A DNA stretch of 64,000 nt from Pseudonocardia acidicola. GTDB lineage: Bacteria > Actinomycetota > Actinomycetes > Mycobacteriales > Pseudonocardiaceae. The notes under the pieces are model-generated. The model did no database searches. It was not told the origin of the DNA and saw nothing but the letters and a program-made list of their open reading frames with translations. Below are positions 46,101 to 53,602 of this stretch, piece by piece. The first letter of the stretch is position 1. Each line of letters starts with the position of its first letter. The stretch covers positions 1 to 64,000 of the forward strand of contig NZ_JAAXLA010000006.1 of the NCBI RefSeq assembly GCF_012911935.1. Direction: 5' to 3'. Position numbers and translations under genes: made by a program.

Positions 46101-46264
46101 GCGAGCGCGCCGTCCCCTTCTACTGCCCGTACTGCGGCGAGGAGGACCTGCGGCCCGCCGAGCAGACCGAGCGCGTCCCCCACGGCGCCTGGTACTGCGC
46201 GGACTGCCTGCGGACGTTCTCGCTGAAGCTGGTGGGGATCGGAATCCCGGAGGTGTCCCGATGA
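46097..46264 (+). CDS. 55-residue zinc-ribbon protein of the sir operon
   Basis: Short gene bounded by two 4-bp overlaps: its GTG overlaps the sir stop (GTGA) and its TGA overlaps the cysH ATG (ATGA). It has two C-x2-C pairs, VPFYCPYCGEEDLRPAE and GAWYCADCLRTFSLKL, about 24 residues apart, so a single zinc ribbon or a small iron-sulfur site. The ending LKLVGIGIPEVSR is well defined. Its fixed place between sir and cysH in this operon suggests a role in sulfite or APS reduction (for example delivery of electrons or metal); that is inference. Confidence 0.85.
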   Translation: MSERAVPFYCPYCGEEDLRPAEQTERVPHGAWYCADCLRTFSLKLVGIGIPEVSR

Positions 46265-46965
46265 GCGTTGCCACCGAGACGGACCTGCGCGCCGTCGCCG
46301 AGCGCGGCGCGGCCGGGCTCGGCCCGGACGCGACCGCCGAGCAGCTGCTGAGCTGGGCCGCCGAGACGTTCGGCCAGCGGCTGATCGTCGCGTCCAACAT
46401 GCAGGACGCGGTGCTCGTCGACCTCGCGGCGAAGGCGAAGCCGGGCGTGGACGTCCTGTTCCTGGACACCGGTTACCACTTCGCCGAGACGATCGGCACC
46501 CGGGACGCCGTCGGCGCCGTCCACGACGTGCGGATCGTCAACGCCGAGCCGGAGCACTCCGTCGCCGAGCAGGACTCGCTGCTGGGCAAGGACCTGTTCG
46601 CCCGGGACCCGAACCGGTGCTGCGGGCTGCGCAAGGTCGTGCCGCTGCAGCGCACGCTGGCCGGCTACGACGCGTGGGTCACCGGCGTGCGCCGCGTCGA
46701 GGCCCCGACCCGCGCGAACACCCCGCTGATCACCTACGACGAGAAGTTCGGGCTGGTGAAGATCAACCCGATCGCCGCCTGGAGCGACGAGGACATGGAC
46801 ACCTACATCGCCGAGCACGGGATCCTGGTGAACCCGCTGGTCGCCGAGGGCTACCCCTCGATCGGCTGCAAGCCGTGCACCGCCAAGCCACTGCCGGGCG
46901 CCGACAAGCGCTCCGGCCGCTGGGCGGGCACGGGCAAGATCGAGTGCGGGCTGCACGTCTCATGA
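46261..46965 (+). CDS. cysH: adenylyl-sulfate (APS) reductase, 4Fe-4S type
   Basis: 234 residues of the PAPS/APS-reductase family. LFLDTGYHFAET is the substrate fold marker. The iron-sulfur Cys pairs RCCGLRKVVPL (near residue 120) and GCKPCTAKPL (near 203) show it carries a 4Fe-4S cluster, so it reduces APS rather than PAPS. The C-terminal ECGLHVS holds the catalytic Cys that accepts sulfite. This agrees with a CysN that lacks the APS kinase domain. The ATG overlaps the zinc-ribbon stop. Confidence 0.93.
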   Translation: MSVATETDLRAVAERGAAGLGPDATAEQLLSWAAETFGQRLIVASNMQDAVLVDLAAKAKPGVDVLFLDTGYHFAETIGTRDAVGAVHDVRIVNAEPEHSVAEQDSLLGKDLFARDPNRCCGLRKVVPLQRTLAGYDAWVTGVRRVEAPTRANTPLITYDEKFGLVKINPIAAWSDEDMDTYIAEHGILVNPLVAEGYPSIGCKPCTAKPLPGADKRSGRWAGTGKIECGLHVS

Positions 46966-47864
46966 GCGCCGCGACCCTCGACGCCCTGGACTCCCTGGAG
47001 TCCGAGGCCATCCACATCTTCCGTGAGGTCGCCGGCGAGTTCGACCGCCCGGTGATCCTCTTCTCCGGCGGCAAGGACTCCACGCTGCTGGTGCACCTCG
47101 CGGCGAAGGCGTTCGCGCCCGCGCCGGTGCCGTTCCCGCTGCTGCACGTGGACACCGGGCACAACTACCCGGAGGTCATCGACTTCCGGGACCGGCTCGC
47201 GGCCCGGATGAAGCTGCGCCTCGAGGTCGCGCACGTGCAGGACTGGATCGACGACGGCCGCCTGGTCGAGCGGGCCGACGGCACCCGCAACCCGCTGCAG
47301 ACCCAGCCGCTGCTGGACTCGATCGTCGAGCACCGCTTCGACGCGGTCTTCGGCGGCGGGCGCCGCGACGAGGAGCGGGCGCGGGCCAAGGAGCGGATCA
47401 TCTCGCTGCGCGACGCGTTCGGCCGCTGGGACCCGCGCAAGCAGCGTCCCGAGCTGTGGAACCTCTACAACGGCCGGCACGCCCCGGGCGAGCACGTCCG
47501 GGTGTTCCCGATCTCGAACTGGACCGAGCTCGACGTCTGGCGCTACATCCAGCGGGAGGACATCGAGCTGCCGTCGATCTACTACGCGCACCGGCGCGAG
47601 GTGTTCCGCCGCGACGGCATGTGGCTGGCCGAGGGCCCGTGGGGCGGCCCGCGCGGCGCGGAGACCCTCGAACTCAAGACCGTCCGCTACCGCACCGTCG
47701 GGGACGGCTCGTGCACCGGCGCCGTCGAGTCGACGGCGACGACGCTGGACGAGGTGATCGCCGAGGTGATGGCGTCCCGGCTGACCGAGCGTGGGGCCAC
47801 CCGGGCCGACGACCGGCTCTCGGAGGCCGCCATGGAGGACCGCAAGCGTGAGGGGTACTTCTAA
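46962..47864 (+). CDS. cysD: sulfate adenylyltransferase subunit 2
   Basis: 300 residues. The PP-loop is FSGGKDSTLLVHLA near residue 37. LHVDTGHNYPEVIDFRD, VFGGGRRDEERARAKERI and VFPISNWTELDVWRYIQRED follow. With CysN it makes APS from sulfate and ATP. It starts at ATG 46962 (overlapping the cysH stop) and ends two codons before the cysN GTG. Full family length. Confidence 0.96.
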   Translation: MSAATLDALDSLESEAIHIFREVAGEFDRPVILFSGGKDSTLLVHLAAKAFAPAPVPFPLLHVDTGHNYPEVIDFRDRLAARMKLRLEVAHVQDWIDDGRLVERADGTRNPLQTQPLLDSIVEHRFDAVFGGGRRDEERARAKERIISLRDAFGRWDPRKQRPELWNLYNGRHAPGEHVRVFPISNWTELDVWRYIQREDIELPSIYYAHRREVFRRDGMWLAEGPWGGPRGAETLELKTVRYRTVGDGSCTGAVESTATTLDEVIAEVMASRLTERGATRADDRLSEAAMEDRKREGYF

Positions 47865-49211
47865 GTGACGAGCCAGACGCGGGACCTCCTCCGCTTCGCC
47901 ACCGCCGGCAGCGTCGACGACGGCAAGTCCACCCTGGTGGGCCGGCTGCTCTACGACACCAAGTCGGTGCTGGCCGACCAGATCGAGGCCGTCCGGCGCG
48001 CGTCGGTCGACAAGGGACTGTCCACCCCGGACCTGTCACTGCTGGTCGACGGCCTGCGCGCAGAGCGTGAGCAGGGCATCACGATCGACGTCGCGTACCG
48101 GTACTTCTCCACACCGGTCCGCGAGTTCGTCCTCGCCGACACCCCCGGCCACGTGCAGTACACCCGCAACACGGTGACCGGGGCGTCCACCGCCGAGCTC
48201 GCCGTGCTGCTGGTCGACGCCCGGCACGGCGTGGTCGAGCAGACCCGCCGGCACGCCGCGGTGCTCGCCCTGCTGCGCGTCCCGCGGCTGGTGCTGGCCA
48301 TCAACAAGATCGACCTGGTCGACTACGACCAGGCCGTCCTGGAGGCCATCGCCAAGGACTTCGCCGGGCTGGCCCGCGCGCTCGGTTTCGCCGACGACGC
48401 GGTGCTCACCATTCCGGTCTCGGCGCTGGTCGGCGACAACGTCGTCGAGCGCTCCGAGCGCACGCCCTGGTACGACGGCCCGACGCTGCTCGGCCACCTG
48501 GAGTCGGTGCCGGTCACCGGCCCCGAGGTCGACGCCCCGTTCCGGATGCCGGTGCAGTACGTGATCCGCCCGCGCACCGACGAACTGCACGACTACCGCG
48601 GCTACGCCGGTCAGGTCGCCGCCGGCACCGTCCGCCCCGGTGACGAGGTCGTGGTGCTCCCGGCGGGCCGGCGCACCACGGTCGCGGCCGTCGAGACCGC
48701 GGACGGCCCGCTGGCCGCCGCGAGCGCCGGGCGTAGCGTGACCGTGCTGCTCGACGACGACATCGACATCTCCCGCGGGGACGTCCTCGCCGCCGTCACC
48801 GACCAGCCGCGGGTGACCGACGAGCTCGAGGCCACCCTGTGCTGGCTGGCCGAGAAGCCGCTGCGCCCCGCGGCCCGCCTGCTGCTCAAGCACGGCACCC
48901 GCACCACCCAGGTGATCGTGGGCGCGGTGTCCGACCGGCTCGACACCGACACGTTCACGCTCTCCACGCCCGAGCAGTTGGAGATCAACGACATCGGGCG
49001 GGTCAGCCTGCGCACGGCAGACCCGCTGCCCGTCGACGACTACGCCGACGTGCGGGCCACCGGCAGCTTCCTGCTGATCGACCCGCCGACCGGCAACACG
49101 CTCGCGGCCGGGCTCGTCGGCAGCCCGCTCGTCCTGGTCGATCTCCCCGGCTCGGCCGACGGTTCGCCGCGCAGGCTCGGCTCCGGCGAGCCCTCCACTC
49201 CCGGCCCGTAG
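47865..49211 (+). CDS. cysN: sulfate adenylyltransferase subunit 1 (GTPase)
   Basis: 448 residues. The EF-Tu-like G-domain is visible in TAGSVDDGKSTLVGRLLYDT (G1), EQGITIDVAYRYF, LADTPGHVQYTRNTVTGAST (G3) and AINKIDLVDYD (G4). It powers sulfate adenylation by CysD. It has no C-terminal APS kinase (CysC) domain, unlike the CysNC fusion of mycobacteria, which fits APS-level reduction. The start is GTG 47865, directly after cysD. Confidence 0.95.
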   Translation: MTSQTRDLLRFATAGSVDDGKSTLVGRLLYDTKSVLADQIEAVRRASVDKGLSTPDLSLLVDGLRAEREQGITIDVAYRYFSTPVREFVLADTPGHVQYTRNTVTGASTAELAVLLVDARHGVVEQTRRHAAVLALLRVPRLVLAINKIDLVDYDQAVLEAIAKDFAGLARALGFADDAVLTIPVSALVGDNVVERSERTPWYDGPTLLGHLESVPVTGPEVDAPFRMPVQYVIRPRTDELHDYRGYAGQVAAGTVRPGDEVVVLPAGRRTTVAAVETADGPLAAASAGRSVTVLLDDDIDISRGDVLAAVTDQPRVTDELEATLCWLAEKPLRPAARLLLKHGTRTTQVIVGAVSDRLDTDTFTLSTPEQLEINDIGRVSLRTADPLPVDDYADVRATGSFLLIDPPTGNTLAAGLVGSPLVLVDLPGSADGSPRRLGSGEPSTPGP

Positions 49212-49247
49212 TCCCCCGCTGCGGCCATCGAAAGGAATCCCGACGAC

Positions 49248-50324
49248 ATGCCCCTCCGCTCCCGAGTCCCCGTCGCCGTCCTGGCCGTTCTCGTCACGGT
49301 GGGGGTGCTGGCCTCCTGTTCTCGAGCGGAGGAGCCAAGCAGCTCGACCGCGCCGGTGGCCACGTCCCCGGCCGGCGAGCTGCGCCTCGGCTACCTCCCG
49401 AACATCACGCACGCGCCGGCGCTGATCGGGCTGAACAAGGGGTTCTTCGCGAGCGAGCTGGGCAGCACGAAGATCATCCCGCAGTCGTTCAACGCGGGCC
49501 CGGACGAGGTCGGTGCGCTCCTCGGCGGCTCGCTGGACGCCGCCTTCATCGGCTCCGGGCCGGCGATCAACGCGTTCGCGAAGTCAGGCGGCGAGGCCGT
49601 CCGGCTGGTCGCGGGCTCGACGTCGGGCGGGGCGCAGCTCGTCGTCAGCCCGGACATCACCTCTCCCGCGCAGCTCAAGGGCAAGACCATCGCCACCCCG
49701 CAGGCCGGCAACACCCAGGACGTCGCGCTGAAGACGTGGCTCAAGCAGAACAACCTGCCGCAGGGCGCCGACGGCGTGACGGTGCAGAACATCGACAACC
49801 CGCGCGCCCTGGACCTGTTCCGCAGCGGGCAGATCGCCGGCGGCTGGCTGCCGGAGCCGTGGAGCTCGCGGCTGGTCGACGCCGGGGCGAAGGTCCTGGT
49901 GGACGAGCGGTCGCTGTGGCCGAACGGCCGGTTCCCGACGACGGTGCTGGTCGTGCGCACCCAGTACCTGGCCGAGCACCCGCAGACCGTCGAGGCGCTG
50001 CTGCGCGGCGAGCAGAAGGCGGTCGAGTTCGCCACCGGCAACCCGGCCGAGGCCAAGACCGTCACCAACGACGCGATCGCGCAGCTGACGAACACGAGCC
50101 TGCCCCCCGCGGTGCTGGACCGGGCCTTCACCGAGCTGACGTTCACCCTGGACCCGCTGGCGGCGACGTTCCCCCGGCTGTCCGAGGACAGCGTGACCGC
50201 CGGCGTCATGCCGACGGAGACCAACCTGCAGGGCTTCGTCGACGTCACGGCGCTCGACAAGGTCCTGCAGGCCGCCGGAAAGCCGACGGTGGACGCCGCC
50301 GGCCTCGACAAGACTCAGAGGTGA
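49248..50324 (+). CDS. ABC transporter substrate-binding lipoprotein (sulfonate/taurine-type)
   Basis: 358 residues. Signal with lipobox VGVLASCSRAEE (Cys about 24). The mature part follows the SsuA/TauA pattern: RLGYLPNITHAPALIGLNKG, GGSLDAAFIGSGPAINAFAK, then KGKTIATPQAGNTQDVALKT and AGGWLPEPWSSRLV. It would bind an aliphatic sulfonate, taurine or sulfate ester outside the membrane. RBS AAAGGAA upstream of ATG 49248. It is the first gene of the transport half of the sulfur operon. Confidence 0.9.
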   Translation: MPLRSRVPVAVLAVLVTVGVLASCSRAEEPSSSTAPVATSPAGELRLGYLPNITHAPALIGLNKGFFASELGSTKIIPQSFNAGPDEVGALLGGSLDAAFIGSGPAINAFAKSGGEAVRLVAGSTSGGAQLVVSPDITSPAQLKGKTIATPQAGNTQDVALKTWLKQNNLPQGADGVTVQNIDNPRALDLFRSGQIAGGWLPEPWSSRLVDAGAKVLVDERSLWPNGRFPTTVLVVRTQYLAEHPQTVEALLRGEQKAVEFATGNPAEAKTVTNDAIAQLTNTSLPPAVLDRAFTELTFTLDPLAATFPRLSEDSVTAGVMPTETNLQGFVDVTALDKVLQAAGKPTVDAAGLDKTQR

Positions 50325-50331
50325 TCGGGGC

Positions 50332-51126
50332 ATGACCGTGACCATCATGAAGGGCACCGAGGCCCGCACCGGGCGGCCCGCCGTGCACCTCGACGGTGTC
50401 GGCAAGACCTTCGGCACCGGCTCAGGCGCCGTCACCGCGCTGCGCAGCATCGACCTGCAGGTGCTGCCCGGCGAGTTCGTCTGCCTGCTCGGCGCCTCCG
50501 GGTGCGGCAAGTCGACACTGCTCAACCTCATCGCCGGGCTCGACGACCCGACGACCGGGCGGGTCGAGCTGAACACCACTCGGCCGTCGTTCATGTTCCA
50601 GGAGCCGGCGCTGCTGCCGTGGCTCGACGCCGGCAGGAACGTGGAGCTGCCGCTGCAGCTCAACGGGGTCTCCCGGGGCGCGCGCCGCACCCGGGCCTCG
50701 GAGCTGCTGGAGTTGGTCCGGCTCGACGGGCTGGGCCGCAAGCGTCCGCACGAGCTGTCCGGCGGGATGCGGCAGCGCGTCGCGCTGGCCCGCGCCCTCG
50801 CCGCAGCCACCAGCGCGAACGGCAGCGCCGACGGGAACGGGACCTCGGGTCTGCTGCTGATGGACGAGCCGTTCGCCGCGCTGGACGCGATCACCCGTGA
50901 CGTGCTGCAGGGCGAGCTGCTGCGGGTCTGGAAGGCGACCGGCACCACGGTCATCTTCGTGACCCACGACGTTAGGGAGGCCGTCCGGCTGGCCCAGCGC
51001 GTCGTGCTGCTGTCCTCCCGGCCGGGCACCGTGGTCGGCGAATGGGACGTCGAGCACGACGGCGACACGCTGCACGACGAGATCACGGCCCGGCTGCGCC
51101 AGGTCATCACCAGCCATGCCGCATGA
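50332..51126 (+). CDS. ABC transporter ATP-binding protein (sulfonate/taurine-type)
   Basis: 264 residues. Walker A is GASGCGKSTLLNLIAGLDDP, the Q-loop is FMFQEPALLPWLDAGRNV, the signature is ELSGGMRQRVALARAL and Walker B is LLLMDEPFAALDAITR with the switch His in FVTHDVREAVRLAQRV. These match SsuB/TauB-type importers. It lies 8 bp after the binding protein and overlaps the permease start by 11 bp. Confidence 0.93.
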   Translation: MTVTIMKGTEARTGRPAVHLDGVGKTFGTGSGAVTALRSIDLQVLPGEFVCLLGASGCGKSTLLNLIAGLDDPTTGRVELNTTRPSFMFQEPALLPWLDAGRNVELPLQLNGVSRGARRTRASELLELVRLDGLGRKRPHELSGGMRQRVALARALAAATSANGSADGNGTSGLLLMDEPFAALDAITRDVLQGELLRVWKATGTTVIFVTHDVREAVRLAQRVVLLSSRPGTVVGEWDVEHDGDTLHDEITARLRQVITSHAA

Positions 51127-52063
51127 GCTGACACCGGTCGGGGGACGCGAGGACGACGACCGATCGCGGCCGGGATCCCCGGTGAGCGAGGACGACGGCC
51201 GCGCGCTGGAGGACGCCGCCGCGGCCGTGGCCGGCCTCGACGCGCTCGACACCCCGAGCGCCCAGAAAGTGCCGTGGTGGCGGCGCGCGCTGTCGGTGTG
51301 GCTGCCGCCCACCGTCGCGCTGGTGCTGTTCATCGTCGTCTGGCAGATCGTCTGGGCCTCGGCCATCACCAGCGAGTACAAGATCCCGGCCCCGGCCGCG
51401 GTCTGGGCCCAGGTCACCGAGGTCTTCACGGACGGCCGGGTGTGGTCGATCCTGTGGACCTCGATCAGCCGCGCGTTCCTCGGCTTCTTCATCGCCCTGC
51501 TCATCGCCACCCCGCTGGGCCTGCTCGTGGCCAAGGTGAAGGTGGTGCGGTCGGCGATCGGCCCGCTGCTGTCGGGCCTGCAGAGCCTGCCCTCGGTCGC
51601 GTGGGTACCGGCCGCGGTGCTGTGGTTCGGGCTGACCGACGCGACGATCTACTTCGTCGTGCTGCTCGGCTCGATCCCGTCGATCGCCAACGGCCTGGTG
51701 GCCGGCATCGACCAGATTCCGCCGATCCTGCCCCGGGTCGGCCAGGTGCTGGGCGCCCGCGGCCTGACCAGCGCGCGGCACATCCTGCTGCCGGCGGCAC
51801 TGCCGGGGTTCATCGCCGGGTGCAAGCAGGGCTGGGCGTTCTCGTGGCGCTCGCTGATGGCCGCCGAGATCATCGCGGCGGGCCCGCTACTGGGCTTCGG
51901 GCTCGGCGCCTTCCTCAAGGAGGGCAGCGACTTCAACGACATGCCCAAGGTGATCGCCGCGATCTTCCTGATCCTCGTGGTGGGCATCGGTATCGAGCTG
52001 CTCATCTTCCGCCCGATCGAACGGCGGGTCCTGCGGGCGCGCGGCCTCTCGCTGGGGCGCTAG
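51116..52063 (+). CDS. ABC transporter permease (sulfonate/taurine-type)
   Basis: 315 residues from ATG 51116; GTG 51183 is an alternative that removes 22 of about 60 disordered N-terminal residues. Six membrane helices follow. The cytoplasmic EAA loop region reads GARGLTSARHILLPAALPGF, then IAGCKQGWAFSWRSLMAAEI, as in SsuC/TauC. It forms the channel of the importer. The N-terminal linker carries a GAAAGTGCCG copy (51265). Confidence 0.9.
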   Translation: MPHELTPVGGREDDDRSRPGSPVSEDDGRALEDAAAAVAGLDALDTPSAQKVPWWRRALSVWLPPTVALVLFIVVWQIVWASAITSEYKIPAPAAVWAQVTEVFTDGRVWSILWTSISRAFLGFFIALLIATPLGLLVAKVKVVRSAIGPLLSGLQSLPSVAWVPAAVLWFGLTDATIYFVVLLGSIPSIANGLVAGIDQIPPILPRVGQVLGARGLTSARHILLPAALPGFIAGCKQGWAFSWRSLMAAEIIAAGPLLGFGLGAFLKEGSDFNDMPKVIAAIFLILVVGIGIELLIFRPIERRVLRARGLSLGR

Positions 52064-52080
52064 GGCGGGAGATCGGCCAC

Positions 52081-52983
52081 ATGAGCGGGCGGCGTGACGA
52101 TCATCCGGGTAGCGTTTCCGGAGTGTCCATCAGGGTCGATCACGCAGCCGGTGCCGTGGGCCCGGACGCGGGTCGGCACCCGGTGGACAGGTCACGCCCC
52201 GCTCTGGTCGCGGTCGCGCACGGCAGCCGCGACGGCCGCTCGGCGGCCACCATGGCGGCGCTGACCAGGGCTGTGCGCGAGCACGCCCCCGGGCTGGACG
52301 TGCGGCTGTCCTTTCTCGACTTCAACGCCCCGCGGCTGCCCGACGTGCTGGCCGCCGTCGCGGCCGACGGTCATTCGCAGGCCGTCGTGGTGCCGCTGCT
52401 GCTCGGCGCGGCGTACCACGCGAAGGTCGACGTCCCCGCGGCCGTGGACGCGGCGGTGCACCGGCACCCGAGGCTGCGCATCGTGACCTCCCAGGTGCTG
52501 GGCTCCGCCCCCGTGCGCGGCCCGTGGTGCTCCAGCGCCGCTTACCGCGCACGAGCGGCGCAGCCGCTCCTCGACGTCGCGTTCGCCCGGCTGCGTGAGG
52601 CCGGCGCCGATCCCGACGACCCGGGGCTGGGAATCGTGCTGGCCGGGGCCGGCTCGTCCGATCCCACCGCCAACGCGGTGGTCGCCGGGCTGGCGGCCTC
52701 CCGGCCGCGCACGGTGGCCGCCTTCGCCGCCGGGGCGGGCCCGAAGGTCGACGCGGCGCTGGCGAGCCTGCGGGACCGCGGCGCCACCCGGTTCGCGGTC
52801 GCCCCGTGGTTCCTCGCCCCCGGCCGGCTGCTCGACCGGGTCCGCACCACCGCGCAGGCGGCGGCGCCCGGCGTCGTCGCGGCCGAGCCGCTGGGCGACC
52901 ACCCGGTGGTCGCCCAGGTGCTGCTCGGGTGCTACCGCGCCGCCGGCGCGGAGACCGAGGAGTGTGCCGATGCCGTCGGCTGA
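52081..52983 (+). CDS. sirohydrochlorin chelatase (CbiX/SirB family)
   Basis: 300 residues in two similar halves: LVAVAHGSRDGRSAATMAAL (His of the first half), VVVPLLLGAAYHAKVDVPAA, then GIVLAGAGSSDPTANAVVAG and FAVAPWFLAPGRLLDRVRTT. This long form with both halves is the CbiX/SirB type, which inserts iron (or cobalt) into sirohydrochlorin. As last gene of the sulfur operon it can supply siroheme to sulfite reductase. ATG 52081 has GGGAG 9 nt upstream; GTG 52123 is an alternative start. Confidence 0.9.
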   Translation: MSGRRDDHPGSVSGVSIRVDHAAGAVGPDAGRHPVDRSRPALVAVAHGSRDGRSAATMAALTRAVREHAPGLDVRLSFLDFNAPRLPDVLAAVAADGHSQAVVVPLLLGAAYHAKVDVPAAVDAAVHRHPRLRIVTSQVLGSAPVRGPWCSSAAYRARAAQPLLDVAFARLREAGADPDDPGLGIVLAGAGSSDPTANAVVAGLAASRPRTVAAFAAGAGPKVDAALASLRDRGATRFAVAPWFLAPGRLLDRVRTTAQAAAPGVVAAEPLGDHPVVAQVLLGCYRAAGAETEECADAVG

Positions 52984-53154
52984 GCCCCGGGTACCGGGCC
53001 ATGTGCGCGAACCCCTCCTGGAACGTTCCTGGCCGCCCGCATGCGCACGCTGAACGTCGCCGACGGCCCGTGCACGGTAAGTGATGCCGGAGCACCGCTC
53101 ACCGCGCACGACCCCGGCCGACCCATGAAGACAACCGGGCCGCCGAGGCCCGGG

Positions 53155-53173
53155 TCGGTGGCGTGGCCACCGA
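53155..53173 (+). terminator. hairpin 3' of the sulfur operon
   Basis: An eight-pair stem (TCGGTGGC / GCCACCGA) with a 3-nt loop lies 172 bp past the chelatase stop and 42 bp before the next translation start (53215). It could end the sulfur operon or act in the leader of the following small gene. A 10-bp palindrome GGAACGTTCC (53020-53029) sits upstream in the same gap and is a possible operator. Confidence 0.4.
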
Positions 53174-53214
53174 CGGCCGCCCGGGGCGCGGCGGCCGCTG
53201 AGGAGGGGGCGCGG

Positions 53215-53538
53215 TTGACCCATCGCCGCGACCTCGACCATCGCCGGACGGCGAGCGCGCTGTGTCAGGAGACGACCACACCCCCGGCCGTTTCCCGACC
53301 TGTTCACAGGAGAGAAGTTGTAATGTCCGTTTCCACCGACCACGACAACGCTCAGCAGACCGTCGCCGACCGCCTGCTGACCTCGCTCGACGACCTCGTG
53401 CAGCGGCACCGCGCGCTGGCACTGCACGGCGAGCACATCGAGCTGCACACCGAGCTGATCGCCGCCGAGGTGGCGCACGAGCTCGCGATGGCCCGTAGCG
53501 CGCTGCACCGGCAGCCGCAGCTGCGCCGGGTGAGCTGA
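53215..53538 (+). CDS. small helical protein with in-frame leader-peptide-like N-terminus
   Basis: Two starts are possible. TTG 53215 has a near-ideal AGGAGG 8 nt upstream and gives 107 residues. ATG 53323 has AGGAGAG 9 nt upstream and gives 71. The extra 36 residues begin THRRDLDHRRTASALCQ, which matches the leader-peptide pattern of 44232 (D......R..S-A-[IL]-C) but runs in frame into the body with no stop. The body is a charged helix protein (DRLLTSLDDLVQRHRALALH, then HTELIAAEVAHELAMARSAL) of no known family. Cys-dependent control is suggested by the leader motif. The start choice remains open. Confidence 0.65.
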   Translation: MTHRRDLDHRRTASALCQETTTPPAVSRPVHRREVVMSVSTDHDNAQQTVADRLLTSLDDLVQRHRALALHGEHIELHTELIAAEVAHELAMARSALHRQPQLRRVS

Positions 53539-53548
53539 CCCCCATCCA

Positions 53549-53593
53549 GCGGCCTCGTCGCCCCCGGGCTTCCCGGGGCGCCGACGAGGCCGC
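53549..53593. terminator. bidirectional hairpin terminator
   Basis: Arms 53549-53560 and 53582-53593 (GCGGCCTCGTCG / CGACGAGGCCGC) pair perfectly, with a nested GC-rich stem in the loop. The hairpin separates the converging small gene (ends 53538) and FAD/NAD(P) gene (ends 53603), so it can serve both. Confidence 0.75.
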
Positions 53594-53602
53594 GGATCAC
53601 CG

